64,000 nucleotides of DNA from Coix lacryma-jobi var. lacryma-jobi. Lineage: Eukaryota; Streptophyta; Magnoliopsida; Poales; Poaceae. Where the stretch lies: assembly GCA_009763385.1 (NCBI GenBank), contig CM019831.1, forward strand, positions 116,161,432 to 116,225,431, in the 5' to 3' direction. How positions within the stretch are numbered: position 1 is the stretch's first letter; each line of letters opens with the position of its first letter. Made by a program: the position numbers and the translations under genes. The notes under the pieces were generated by a model. It did no database searches. It was not told the DNA's origin and worked only from the letters and a program-made list of their open reading frames with translations. Below, in pieces: positions 45,020 through 56,430 of the stretch.

Positions 45020-46800
45020 TGAAGGGTCGAGATGGCGGACTAGAGGGGGGTGAATAGTCCTTTCTAAAAATTAATCGCACCGACTAACCGAAATAAATGC
45101 GGAATTAAAACTATCAGTCTAGCAAAAACTACACCCTTCTACCTATTAACTTTAGAACCTTACAAAAGATCCTAAACAAAGCAAATAAGGTGTCGGGCTA
45201 GCTAGAGCTCACCTAATCAATTCTAGAAGCAAGGTCACACATACCTATGCAACTAGTACTTCAAACACCATAGAGCTCCTACATAATCTAGTAAGCAAAG
45301 CACAAAGCTCCTAAGCTCACTAGCAATGCTCAATAACAAAGCTACACTAGTCAAATTAGAGAGCCCAACTTAGCTACACAAACTAAGCAATGTGACTAGC
45401 AAGACTACAAGTCAACTAGTCACTCACGGGATCAACTTCTATGCTACACAAGCAAGGAAGGTAACTAGCAAGCTACACAAGCTAACTAATTACAAGAGCA
45501 ACTACACAAGCACAATATATATGAAAGTAAATACAAGCTTGTGTGTGAGGAATGCAAACCAACGGGATGAACAAGGTTGACACGGTGATTTTATCCCAAG
45601 GTTCACTTGGTTGCCACCAAGCTAGTCCCTGTTGAGGCAAGCCCAAGGTTGCCGCCGATCCTCTTGCTAGTGGTGACCCTCAAGTCACACTCTCCACCAT
45701 GGAGTGCTCACCAAGAGCTCTAGCTTCCGATCCGGCCGGACCACTTGGCGCTCTTCGCTCCTCGCTCAACTAGAGTTGCTCTTCGCGATCTCCGCGGGGC
45801 GAGCACAATGCCCCTCACAAAAGCCTTCTCCGGAGCCACGCACAAACTTCTTGCGGGCTTCACGACGGAGACACAATCACCAAGCCGTCTAGAAGATGGC
45901 AACCTCCAAGAGTAACAAGCACCACCGGCTTGCAACTCGATCACCTAGTGCCACACTTGCAATCTCTCATGCACCACACTAGAATCGCTCTCTCACTTAG
46001 CGAATATGATTAGCACTAATCCCAAGTGAGTTGGAGGGTTCCCAAGCACTCTCACACAAGGATACTAAGTCCCCAAGGTGCCCAACACATCAAATGGCCG
46101 GCCACCACCTCTATTTATAGAGGGAAGGCCCAAACTAGCCGTTTGGACGCGTGCTGAAATTTGAACTGCGGACAGTCCGCCCTTATAGCCCCGGACAGTC
46201 AGCCCTTATAAAGAAACTAGCCGTTAGGAGCTGCAACGGTCATGCCAGACAGTCCGCCCCTTGGGCCCGGACAGTCCGTCGTTGAAAATGGACGCACATA
46301 ACCTGTCCAGCAACCTTGTTCTCTGAAAAAATAGTCGGCGGACAGTCCGCCCTTATAGGCCCGGACAGTCCGCCGTTCACCTGTCAACCCGAGAACAGTG
46401 CGACTGTCGCGTCCGATGCAACCCCATTGGTGCGTCCGAGGCCCGCGGACAGTCCTCCGCTAAAATGGCAGACAGTCCGCCACCCTCCAGAAAGCATCCC
46501 ACGAGAACGGCCATAACTCTTAGCTCCAAACTCGGAATTCGATGATCTTGGACAGTTTGGAAAGCTTATTCAGAGGGCTACACAACCCACATGAACACAT
46601 GATCCAAAGAACAAAGGATCAATACAGTTTTCCAATCCAAGAGCCATGACTTCTCTTTTTCAACTAAAGTTTTCTCCAAAACTTCTCCAACTTCTTCTCT
46701 TTTTGCAAATGTGCTAACACCACCAAGTGAACACCATCATGTGCAAGTGTGTTAGCATTTTCACAATCAATTTTCAAAGTTTTTTCACTTGCACTCACCA
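45020..46800 (-). mobile_element. SIRE-type LTR, truncated, minus orientation
   Basis: Begins TGAAGGGTCGAGATGG followed by CTAGAGGGGGGTGAATAG, the mirror of the usual SIRE LTR end. A minus-strand TATA box (CTATAAATAG, 46111-46120) supports the orientation. Resemblance to other SIRE LTRs fades near 46800 without a clear CA end or a matching duplication, so the copy is truncated. It holds about eight GGACAGTCC-type motifs (46175-46480). Confidence 0.7.
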
Positions 46801-47080
46801 CTGACACCACTATTCCGTGAACGATCACCCGATTCCAATTGAGCGATCGATCAGACAGCGTGAGCCAGATGCCATTTTAGGAAGAAAAAAAATCCCGCTC
46901 CATTTCTCTTTTTGGCATGCAGCCACTTGATTGATGCGCGAACGTGAACTTATGTATAAAAGTTATTAAATACAAATAAAGAAATTAACTTATAAACTTA
47001 ACATAAAAGTTATTAAACACAAAGGAATGAATTAACTTATAACTTGTGCCAAAACCTGAAAACACAAAAGTTATGGAAAC
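46801..47080. other. Unassigned spacer with AT-rich duplication
   Basis: Two imperfect copies of ATAAAAGTTATTAAAnACAAA followed by GAATTAACTTATAA at about 46955-47045. No genes. Confidence 0.5.
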
Positions 47081-48358
47081 TGTAAGTGCAATCAAGCCCT
47101 AATTGTGGGTTTTGGTGATAATGACCACACGATTAGAGGACTAATGAGATTTACAAAGTTGATAAGCAGGTTATGTTAAGAAAGGATGGTGTATATGCGT
47201 TGGTGGACCCCTCACACTACATTTCGTCGGTTCCGAACTCAAAGCGCTTCAAGGATATTCTATTTTTGATTACTTGAGTCTAGGAATGCCGTACTATAAA
47301 GGGGGAATGCAAATTCATTGATATGGCTGAATGATATGTGCTCAAACCAACCCAAACCATCCACATTTCCAACCAAAGACAGCTGCACTTAACTCAGATT
47401 TATACCTGTCTGCTTGGTAGGCGCGGCAGTGCCGCTCTAGGCGCGGCAGTGCCGGGCCGCGGCACTGCCGGGCTGAGGCCGGCACTGCCGCGACTTAAAC
47501 TGCCCGTTGGATGGCAGAGGGTATTTACATCACCCCCTCTGCCCCCCAACGGTCATCCACGACCAGAACACTCCACCTACCTCCAGACAAGCTCCCTCTC
47601 TCCATTGAAGGCCCTCCAAGCTCCCAACCACCAAAATCTTCATTCCCATTGATTCCAAGTGGTTGAGAGGCTAAAACCTTCACAAAAGAGGAGCCCTAGC
47701 TGAGATCTACTGCCTAGAGCACTTGATTTGAGCCATAGCCGGTGGATTTGCTTCTATTACTCTTGGGTTCTTGGAACCCTAGCCGGCTAGGCGTCGCCCT
47801 AGAGCCTTGCCAACTTGTGTGGCGGCCTAGGGAGGTTTGTAATCACTTGTGCAGCTAGTAAGATTACCCCTCACCTCAAGGATTTGGTTCCTTGACTTGA
47901 GAACGAGGTTGAGTTGCAAAGCTCTTGACCTAAGTGGTCAACCTCAACAACGTGGAGGTAGGCAAGCCTTGGTGGCGAGCTGAACCACGGGATAAATCAC
48001 TTGTCTCGCGTGCTTGCTTGGTTTCATTCTCTATGTTCATGAGCTTGTGATATATTCTAGGGTTTGGCCCGATCTACTATATCTTTCATTTTTGGCTTGG
48101 AGTAGTTGTTTCTGCTGGTTCATATAGTCTATTGTTACATTCCTATTCATATAGAATCTGCAGATTGTGGTTAGATTTCGAATTGCAGCTACTGGTCTTC
48201 ATCTGCGCGGCAGTACCGCGCTGAGGCCGGCAGTGCCGGGGAGCGGCAGTGCCGGGCACAGGGCGGTAGTGCCGGGCCTATCTAATTCAGTTTTAAGCTG
48301 TGATTTTTGACAGGCCTATTCACCCCCCCCCCCCCTCTAGGCCATACAGGTCCTTACA
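47081..48358 (+). mobile_element. SIRE-type 5' LTR, plus orientation
   Basis: Starts TGTAAGTGCAATCAAGCC and ends AGGTCCTTACA (1278 bp), followed by a primer site. Contains GGCAGTGCC motif clusters at 47418-47500 and 48205-48275 and a C-run before the end (TTCACCCCC...CTCTAGG). Confidence 0.88.
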
Positions 48359-48360
48359 AG

Positions 48361-48372
48361 TGGTATCGGAGC
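48361..48372 (+). promoter_or_regulatory. Primer-binding site, tRNA-Met type
   Basis: TGGTATCGGAGC two bases after the LTR; one mismatch to the consensus TGGTATCAGAGC. Confidence 0.88.
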
Positions 48373-48406
48373 CTGGTCTCTCAGCAGCACTTAACCGTGC
48401 GAGAGT

Positions 48407-50113
48407 ATGGCCACTGACGGAGCGGGTGATGCTAGTGTTGTGCAACCCAAACCCTTTGAAGATCCGGATGTGCACACCACTAGCAGCAGCGAGAGTATCT
48501 CCACAGCTAGCGGAAGGACACTTCCACAATTGGTTGTGTCGGCCGGAGAGCTCGCAAGGCGAAAGGAAGAAAGAAGGTTGAGAAGAGAAGCTAGAGCCAA
48601 AGCAAAAGAAGATGCAGCAGCTCTCAAAGCAAAGGAAGACAAGGCTCAAAGAAGAGAAGAAAGAAAGATTAGAAGAGAAGAAAGAGCCAAGAGAAGAGAA
48701 GAGAAGAAGAAGATGGAAGAGCTTAAAGCAAAGAAGAGTGTGCATTTGAGTGAAGACTCAAGTAGCACCGAAGATGGCGATGATGACATCTCCTATCATC
48801 ACAAGGATGACAAGAAGAAGAAGGAGGAGACCAAGGAGACATACAAAGCCGTATCCTACACTTATTCTTCTATGTCTAACCATGATTCTAGGCCTCTCAT
48901 TAATGTACCCGCGGGCAAGTTGCCTCGTTTCGACGGGACCAACTTTGCCAAGTGGAAGCACATTATGAAGACCTATCTTATTGGTCTCCATCCAGGAATT
49001 TGGGAGATAGTGCACAATGGACTTGAAGCACCGGTTGACCCAAAGAACCCCACTCAAGATGAGTTCCGCAACATTCATCTCAATGCCCAAGCAACTAGTG
49101 TGCTACTTAGTGCCTTGGATGGTGATGAGTACAACAAGGTCATGGGAGTTGAAGTTGCAAAAGAGATTTGGGACACATTGCATATTGCTCATGAAGGGGT
49201 TGATAAAGTGAGGCAATCCAAGATTGATTTGTTGATGGCCAAGCTCAACCGGTTTGTGATTTGTGATGGTGAAGGCCCTCAAGAGATGTTTGATAGGTTG
49301 ATGGTCATTGTTGGCAAGATTAGAGGACTAGGTGGAAACGAAATCAATGATCACAAGGTAGTGAAGATTATGTTGGAAGCTTACTCACCAAGAAATGAGA
49401 CCGTGGTGACATTGATTAGAGACAAGAAGAAATTTGAAAAGTTCACACCTAGTGATGTGCTTGGGAGGATTATCACTTTTGATATGCAAAGAGAGGAAGC
49501 TAATGAAAGAAGGAAGCTTGGAGAGTTGCAAGCAAGGCTAGATGGGATGAAGATCAAGGAAGTAGCACTCAAGGCAAGCAAGCCAACAAAGCAAGCAACA
49601 TCAAGCAAGCCAAATTCAAGCAAACAAGCCTCTACAAGCAAGCCCAAGCAACAAAAGAAGAAAATAGAGGTTGAGGAACAGCACATCATCCTCTTGCAAA
49701 AGTGAGAGTGATAGTGAGAATTTGAGAAGATTAATGATATAGCCCTATTCATGAGAAGATACCGCAAGGGCTCAAGAAAGAAGGATACAAGTTTGTGAAG
49801 AGGAAGTTTCCCAACAAGAAGAAGAGAACTTGCTACAATTGTGGTAGCACCGAGGCACTTCATTGCTCATTGCCCAAATGAGAAGAAAGACAACAAGGGC
49901 AAGAAAGATGACAAAGCCACTTACAAGAAGCACAACAAGAGGTACATGGGAGAAGCTCACATTGGACATGAATGGGACTCAACGGTACAAACCTCAAGCG
50001 AAGAAGATGAGAAGATGGCAACCATTGCATTCCAAAAGCCATCTCCTTCACCAAGGTTATTCAACAACTTGTCCGATGATGATGACAACTCCACACTTGC
50101 CTCATGGGCAAGA
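48407..50113 (+). pseudogene. gag: SIRE-type Copia gag, frameshifted, cut by gap
   Basis: Opens MATDGAGDASVVQPKPFEDP at 48407. A long lysine/arginine/glutamate-rich predicted coiled coil (residues about 45-125) is followed by a UBN2-type gag core (LPRFDGTNFAKWKHIMKTYL, VLLSALDGDEYNKVMGVEVA, IDLLMAKLNRF). The first frame ends at 49703-49705 after 432 codons. Homology continues in other frames to a zinc knuckle near 49830-49875 (CYNCGS ... CP) and a serine/aspartate-rich stretch to the gap. At least three frame changes (about 49690-49740, 49770, 49850) make it non-functional. It follows its own LTR and primer site at proper spacing. Confidence 0.9.
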
Positions 50114-50613
50114 NNNNNNNNNNNNNNNNNNNNNNNNNNNNNNNNNNNNNNNNNNNNNNNNNNNNNNNNNNNNNNNNNNNNNNNNNNNNNNNNNNNNNNN
50201 NNNNNNNNNNNNNNNNNNNNNNNNNNNNNNNNNNNNNNNNNNNNNNNNNNNNNNNNNNNNNNNNNNNNNNNNNNNNNNNNNNNNNNNNNNNNNNNNNNNN
50301 NNNNNNNNNNNNNNNNNNNNNNNNNNNNNNNNNNNNNNNNNNNNNNNNNNNNNNNNNNNNNNNNNNNNNNNNNNNNNNNNNNNNNNNNNNNNNNNNNNNN
50401 NNNNNNNNNNNNNNNNNNNNNNNNNNNNNNNNNNNNNNNNNNNNNNNNNNNNNNNNNNNNNNNNNNNNNNNNNNNNNNNNNNNNNNNNNNNNNNNNNNNN
50501 NNNNNNNNNNNNNNNNNNNNNNNNNNNNNNNNNNNNNNNNNNNNNNNNNNNNNNNNNNNNNNNNNNNNNNNNNNNNNNNNNNNNNNNNNNNNNNNNNNNN
50601 NNNNNNNNNNNNN
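50114..50613. other. Assembly gap (500 N)
   Basis: Exactly 500 N. The pol of the SIRE element to the left and the start of the LTR to the right are missing. Confidence 1.
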
Positions 50614-51052
50614 GATGACCCAAGCCATGTTGTGACCGGTAGTGAGCGATTCACCGAGCCGGAGTGGCGAAGAATCAGCTCATAGTGAGCACTTGATCCT
50701 TGCGCGGATCAAGGGGGAGCGATACCCTTGCGCGGGTGCTCCAACGAGGACTAGGGGGGTGCCGACACCTCGATACCTCGGGAAAAAGATCGTCATGTCA
50801 TTTCTACTCTCTTTACATACGCATTTACTTTTGAGCAATTCAATTCCGCAATTTACTTGTTGTTCTTTCATAAGTTGAATTGCCATGCTAGAGTAGAAAT
50901 GATTTAGCGATAGTCTTTTGTGCGGTAGAGTTTAGAGAAACACACTTCTAGGCATAAGGGGTTAATGGGGCTTGTTAGGATTTAATTATTGCGAAAAGTT
51001 TTAGAAAAGCCCAATTCACCCCCCCCCCCTCTTGGGCATCTTGATCCTTTCA
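50614..51052 (+). mobile_element. SIRE-type LTR, 3' end only, plus orientation
   Basis: Sequence such as GATCCTTGCGCGGATCAAGG, CCAACGAGGACTAGGGG and the end CTCTTGGGCATCTTGATCCTTTCA-type terminus is typical of the 3' half of a SIRE LTR. No primer site follows, so it is a 3' LTR or solo LTR. Its end differs from that of the LTR at 47081-48358, so the two belong to different families. It is inserted in an Athila gag. Confidence 0.75.
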
Positions 51053-51333
51053 CAGATCACGTCTGAGGTGACCCCTCTAATGGCAATAGTGCCACATACC
51101 TCCAGAAAGTGTCTAAGGTGTGCGTTTGGGTCCTCATGGGACTTCCCACAAAATGGGTTGGCTTGCACCATATTTATCAGAGCTGGCTTAAGCTCAAAGG
51201 TCATGTCTCCTTTATTGACCCGTGGTCTCACATCCACGTTATCAGCAGACGGGGCCGAGAAGTCAGAGGTCAATCTCAGGGCCATGGTCTTCTCTAAGAA
51301 TGGGTGTAGAACCTCCCTTCTTGAGTGGGTCAA
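51053..51333 (-). pseudogene. gag: Athila-type gag N-terminal remnant
   Basis: The minus-strand frame reads FELKPALINMVQANPFCGKS then HEDPNAHLRHFLEVC and IAIRGVTSD, a well-known signature of Athila-lineage gag. About 93 codons remain; the rest is cut off at 51053 by the SIRE LTR. The adjacent minus-strand leader, mutated primer site (51543-51560) and LTR (51568-52485) are in the expected order. Confidence 0.85.
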
Positions 51334-51542
51334 GGATCGAGATGATCTTCCTAAGGAACACTAGGCGATGTCTAATGTCCTTTAGGAGTTTCCAGGTATG
51401 TCCACTCGAACTTGGAAACCACTCGAATAACGCCTCGCTTCATAAAGAAGCGAAGGCAAGGGTAAGTTTCTAAACTAGTTGAAGGCTAACTTAATGGTAA
51501 CTCTATGATTTAGGTTTACTAAAACTTATAGCCTTATGCTTT

Positions 51543-51560
51543 CCCCTGCAGTGGTGCCAT
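51543..51560 (-). promoter_or_regulatory. Degenerate tRNA-Asp type primer site
   Basis: Minus-strand ATGGCACCACTGCAGGGG lies after LTR end GTCAACA and the spacer AGCATTT, as in elements A and B, with several substitutions. Confidence 0.65.
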
Positions 51561-51567
51561 AAATGCT

Positions 51568-52485
51568 TGTTGACACTTCGTAATGTCACCTCTAAGAATT
51601 GGGTGTAGGTCTATCCTCAGCGACGACATCAAAAGTGTCTTATCGGTAATTCTTATGTCTATTGGGTAATTCCGCAAGCGCACAGAATATACTACTATAG
51701 CACTTCACCCGGGAGTATTCGAAGGTATCGTTATTTATTTTATCCCAAAGGAAAGCAACAGCTAGAAATGATAAACAAACAAAGGAGGATTCTCAGAGAA
51801 ACAGTAACTTAGCACCAACTACTAGATTGGGGTAAACTACTTTGGGTAAATGAGTGATGATGTAGCAAACTAAGTAGAAGATAAAGGATAACTAGTAAGT
51901 ATAGCTAGATGGGAGTACAACGAGAGAGTATGGGACTCCTATGACTTTACTTCTACTCCTATGCACTCAGTTCAATCACACAAAGGTTTAACTAGATTAA
52001 GCCCTCACGACAAGTGTGCTATGCGACAAGCGGACAGGGAGCACAGAGACTCTTACTGTCTCCCGCAAAAAAAGAGACTCTTACTGTCTCCCGCAAAAAA
52101 AAGACTCTTACTGTCAGAATGTCATGCTCAACCTTATCCTTTAAATCCTGCCTAAGAACACGTGGTGGACTCTAGAGACCAGATTCAGGGCTGTCACCCC
52201 CTGCTGGCTACCACTATCTATCCGTGCGATAGGCAACAACCAAAGGTAAGATAAAGTCTAAGCACCATGCTTAAACCATCTCTTACTACTCTAATCATGT
52301 GCACAACCAACTAGAGCACCCTGTAACAGACAATGATCGCACACAGGCATGTTCCAGGTAACCCAACTTGTATAAACTAAAATATGAAAAAATAAGGGCA
52401 CAACAATACTATAACAATTATAATATTGCACAAAGTAAGTACTAAGTAAAGTAAAGTAAAGTCTTACGAAAACAAAGACTCTATA
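51568..52485 (-). mobile_element. Athila-type 5' LTR, truncated, minus orientation
   Basis: On the minus strand it ends AAGTGTCAACA at 51568 and contains the TTCTGTGCGC-type and AAGCATGGTGCTTAGAC-type segments found in the LTRs of elements A and B. The 5' part is missing where LINE sequence begins at about 52485. Includes a triplicated 28-30 bp unit at 52040-52114. Confidence 0.75.
52040..52114 (+). repeat. 28-30 bp tandem triplication
   Basis: Three successive copies of GACTCTTACTGTCTCCCGCA plus an A run of 7-8, the last copy truncated. Confidence 0.92.
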
Positions 52486-53171
52486 CCCAAATTGTGGGCT
52501 TGGATGAAGTACTTTTCGCCACCACTGCCCAAATTGTTTTTGCAACTGAACACTGAAAAAATAGATGTGGTATGTCTTCTAGATAGCTACAGAAACAACA
52601 TTTAGGATCACATTTTTGGTTCCTTTTAATTAGATTGTCTTTGGTTAAAACTGCTCCATTCAACAACAACCACATAAATATTTTGATTTTAGGAGGAACC
52701 TTCCCTTTCCATATTTTTTTATGATGGATCCCAACATCTGTTTTTGTAAGAGCATTATACACAGATTTAACTGAAAAATTCATATTTTTTTCCAGTGTCC
52801 ATATAACTTCATCAGATCCTTCCTCAACTGAGAAAGATAGAACATCATTCCATATGTTTTCCCAACTGGTTCTTAAATCTGTAGGTAGCCATCTTCTGAA
52901 TGTGATAGTGACTCTCCCAACTTTTACCTTGTCAACAATTACATCTTTAAATTCACAGAGCTCAAAAAGTTCTGGAGCAATTGTACATATAGGTTCTTGA
53001 TAAAGCCATTTATCTTTCCAAAATCTGGTATGACACCCATTTTTTATTCTAATGTTTCTTCCAAGCAAATAACAACCTTTAATTTTGAGTAAATCATACC
53101 ATACATGTGAGTCACTCAACTTATGCGCCACAATATGTATTGTGTTGTTTTTCAGATATTTGAACTTAACG
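52481..53171 (-). pseudogene. LINE (L1-type) ORF2 C-terminus with zf-RVT region
   Basis: The frame runs from the CACTA-3 border (KFKYLKNNTIHIVAHKLSDS) through FWKDKWLYQEP, KSVYNALTK, WKGKVPPKIKIFMWLLL and CCFCSYLEDIPHLFFQCSVA, ending at 52481. This is the zinc-finger-bearing segment that follows reverse transcriptase in plant non-LTR elements. The endonuclease and RT parts that should lie upstream are absent from the window. The last ten codons look unrelated, so the LINE piece probably ends near 52500. Clean frame, but only a fragment. Confidence 0.88.
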
Positions 53172-53224
53172 CACTACTACAGAAATTATTTTACGTGACA
53201 CTCCATAATAATTAACCATGACGG

Positions 53225-53480
53225 ACCTTTGACCCGTCTTTCATGGTTATTGGGTTGCTGTCCTGGCCATCCGGTTGCCCAGGCGCCCGTCACGGTTAAT
53301 GAGGTAACCGTGGCGGGCGTTCTAAAGTGCCTGTCACAGTTAATGGTCTATTAAGCACGGCGGACTCCTTAACCGGTCTGTCACGGTTAATGACATCAAC
53401 CGTGGCGGGCGACCTAAGGGACCTGTCACGGTTAATGGTCTATTAACCGTGACGGGAAATTTAGGTCGCCCGCCACGGTT
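53225..53480 (+). repeat. CACTA-3 left subterminal repeats
   Basis: About ten units of CACGGTTAA or TTAACCGTG with GGCGGGC extensions (AACCGTGGCGGGCG, CCTGTCACGGTTAATG) in both orientations. Related to, but distinct from, the CACTA-1 unit. Confidence 0.85.
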
Positions 53481-53633
53481 AAGCTTTTCCATATATATCA
53501 GCCCAACCCACTCTTCTTCCCCACGAGCCTTCTTCTTCCAACATTTGGGGGAGGAGGCTTTGCCCTAAAATTTGACAAACTTTTTGAATTGAGGTCTAGG
53601 GATTGAATTTGGGGGTGGAGGGCAACACAAAAG

Positions 53634-53931
53634 GTACCTAATGGCTCTCTCCCACCCTTTATCTCTCTTTTTCCCCCTTTTTGGCTCAAGTGTTCTAGAT
53701 CTAGATCTAGATCCATTCTCTCTCTTTCCATGCATGAATGTACCATATGCTATGGTGGCTCTCCCACCCTTCTCTCTCTTTCCTCATTCTCTCTTTTTGC
53801 CACCCTTTTCTCTTCTCTTCTCACCCTCTCTCCTCCTATATCCTTTCTTTTTTCTCTCTTTTCCAACATTTGGAAGAAGGCTTTTCTTTTTTCAATCATT
53901 TCTGTCTATTTCTTTTGCTATGTGTGTGTAG
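53634..53931 (+). other. Leader intron of CACTA-3 transposase gene
   Basis: Donor AAG/GTACCTAATG and acceptor TGTGTGTGTAG/GATT, 12-15 bp before the start codon; same plan as in CACTA-1. Confidence 0.5.
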
Positions 53932-53945
53932 GATTATCAAGTATG

Positions 53946-54038
53946 ATGGAGAGGTCCGAATGGATGTACCGATCGATAGAGTGGGTGATCCGCGGTACCT
54001 GGAGGAAGTGAGGAAGTTTATTACTATTGCAAAAAGGT
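53946..54038 (+). pseudogene. CACTA-3 transposase N-terminus, part 1
   Basis: ERSEWMYR opens the RSEWMY-class transposase-associated domain. After about ten codons a single-base frameshift moves the homology (RVGDPRYLEEVRKFITIAKR) into the next frame. The piece ends at the LTR insertion and continues at 56014. Confidence 0.85.
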
Positions 54039-56008
54039 TGTTGATGGTCCTTAAACACCTGTTTTACCATCAACACTTTACCCAAAAATTCACCAAAAAG
54101 GCATGAAATGTAGTCAAATAGGTTTCAAACTAACCGAATTCCACATGTCCATAGATTTTGATTTGAATGCAGGATTTGGACCAAATTTGGAGCATGGACC
54201 CACCAGGGGCCGAGACCACTCACCAGAGCCCATTTGGGCCCTAGTGGGGTGGCGCCCGCCACAAGGAGAGGCCCAAACTTCCCCCCTTGCCACGTCACTG
54301 ATCCGTGCGACCACCCCAGGGCTAAATCTTGGCTCTTGGTCACTAGGTCAGTGGCATCGGAGGGCTCAGGAGGGGAGTGGCGTGGATCATGACCGAATGA
54401 CGGTTACTTGGACATGCAACCGACCTAACCACCACCTTAGAGGAGTCCCTGGAGACCGTAGGATCAATGACGGTGCATCCAATGCCCAGGGGGGTGGCGG
54501 CCGCCACCTAGGGCTGGCGCCCGCCACTAGGGTTTGCCCTAGGTCGGTTGGCTGCCCCCTATAAGTACCCCCCTCACTCCTCAAGACTATAAATACCCCC
54601 CTGGTGGTGCCACTTCATTGACAACACAACAACAACAACAACAGAAGCAAACACAACCAACCAAGAAGCAAGCAAGCAAGAGGCAAGAAGCAAGTGAGAG
54701 CTCAGAGAGCTTAGGCAAGTAGGTTAGCTAGTAGAGAGAGTATAGCTCTAGTGCCCTCGCCACAGCGCGGCTCTTAGTTTAGCACAGCTCGGCCCTGACC
54801 AGTGGTATAGTAGCGTAGAGCTTGCTAGGAGAGAAGCGGGTGCGAGTGACTGGCATCAGAGGTCGGTTGATTTCCCGGCGTCTCTAGTCTGGTTTGCTCT
54901 TTTGTATCTCAGGTACATTTATCATTATTCCCGTATTACTTTAGTATTACTTTCAGTATTCCTTTCAGTATTACTTTATCAAGTGCCTTGAGTGTGACCT
55001 AGCTATCCTACAGTTCAATTCACTTAGCCATAGTAGTTAATCTCTAGTGTGCTTAGTGATTGATCTTTGCCAATAGGTTGCTTAGTTAGTTTAGTGTTTA
55101 TCTTATTAAGTCAAGTATTTGCTCTGACGTCCGCAAGGGTGTCTCTATTCAAAGCTAGGGTAGAGATAGTTAGATTATAATTAAGCGTGGTGCATAGTTA
55201 TAGACTTACCTTCAAATATGGCTGGACCCCCGGATAGTTGTGGTAGCAAGCAGGTGGTGACAGCCCTGTGCGCCTTGAATTCCACCACGTAGTTGGCCCA
55301 GTTTAACAGTATGGCTCGTTGTGCTAGCGTTCAACCTAAGTCAGTGGTAAAGGCTAGTACGCCTCGGTACTTGACAAGATAGGAATAAAATTATACTTAA
55401 CTTAGTTGCTCTATTGACATTTGCCTGTCTTGCTTCGTAGTTATCTTGCTTCGTAGTTATCTAGGATTAGTTATTAGTTAGTTATATTAGTTATCCTTAC
55501 CTATCCATCCACCTTACCTTACCATCCATTTCATCCTTACCTATCCACCCATATATTCTTTCTAGCCTTTCATCTCCTCTCTTCCCTTTTCTCCTCTTTC
55601 CCTTTTCTTATTCTTCGACTCTCATCCCCTCCTTGACTCGACTCATACACCACCCTAGCCTTCCCTTGGGATCAAATAAATCGACACCTGGTACTCCCAG
55701 GCGAAGTGCTACTACGATAGTTCTGTGCGCTTGCAGAATCTCCTCTTGGTAGATTGCAATCTCTCTAGCTAGCTCCTACTAGTGTCGGGATTGACAACCC
55801 CATTTGACATTAGTAGATAGCTGCTTTAGCTTTACTCCTTTAGGTATAGTGACTGGACTTGCTACAAGCATTTCCGACGCCGTTGCCAGGGGTAGATTCC
55901 ATAGTCTACTTCTAGTCGCGACGTTGGCAAGTGTCAACAAGCATTTCTGGACCGTTACCGGGGATAGTTGCCTAGGTCTATCTTTAGTGAAGTTAGGAAC
56001 TACCAACA
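54039..56008 (+). mobile_element. Athila-like solo LTR with internal primer-site copies
   Basis: Starts TGTTGATGGTCCTTAAAC and ends GAACTACCAACA. It is flanked by AAGGT (54034-54038) and AAGGC (56009-56013), a 5-bp duplication with one change. The transposase frame resumes directly after it. TATAAATA at 54588-54595 is a likely promoter; GGTGGCGCCCGCCAC-type motifs occur at 54248 and 54495-54535. Near the 3' end two tRNA-Asp primer-like sites, each preceded by CAAGCATTT, lie inside the flanking duplication (55873-55892 and 55947-55963). Confidence 0.8.
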
Positions 56009-56013
56009 AAGGC

Positions 56014-56430
56014 ATCATGAGAAATTGAAGCGGATTGCAACCATATGTTTGTGTAATAAATGCAAGAACACGAAAGCCCACCTAGATCCCATGGTGCAAT
56101 CTCATTTGATTAGGTATGGTTTCGTGAAGGATTACACGGTTTGGACTCTTCACAGTGAAAGAGAAGGTGCGAGTGGCGGTCCATCTGGAGTGAGCTCATC
56201 GACATCGACGCCGGCATCTATACCGGTGAATCAGGCCGATCCTGTAGGAGCACCTGGATCATCATCTTCAGCAGCTGTGCCAGCTGGTAGCGATAATCGT
56301 TCTCGAGATTACAATACGGTGGAGGATGTAATCCAAGACTTGGTCGACGAAGATGCCAACGGTGGTGATGGTCAGGAGGCTGTTGTGAGCGAGCCCAAAG
56401 ATATGCGGCTTATTGAGGATTTCTTTGGCA
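56014..56430 (+). pseudogene. CACTA-3 transposase N-terminus, part 2
   Basis: Continues the domain as HHEKLKRIATICLCNKCKN then AHLDPMVQSHLIRYGFVKDY and TVWTLHSE, the second half of Transpos_assoc. A serine/proline-rich linker and an acidic segment (EDVIQDLVDEDANGGDGQEA ... KDMRLIEDFF) typical of the region before Transposase_21 follow. The frame is open to 56471, but homology ends near 56430 at the LINE junction. The catalytic domain is absent. Confidence 0.85.

Larger units (their letters stand above)
53172..56430 (+). mobile_element. CACTA-3, 5' portion, interrupted by an LTR insertion
   Basis: Starts CACTACTACAGAAATTATT at 53172, inside LINE ORF2. Subterminal repeats, a TATA-like box, a leader intron and the beginning of the transposase follow. 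A 1970-bp LTR insertion (54039-56008) splits the transposase domain. Homology ends abruptly near 56430 in the middle of the transposase N-terminal region, where LINE ORF1 sequence begins. The 3' half and terminus are deleted. Confidence 0.85.

Noticed and set aside
55968..56013. Continuous plus-strand ORF start at 55968 for the CACTA-3 fragment
   Set aside because: The first codons lie in the inserted LTR; genuine transposase homology begins only after the AAGGC duplication.
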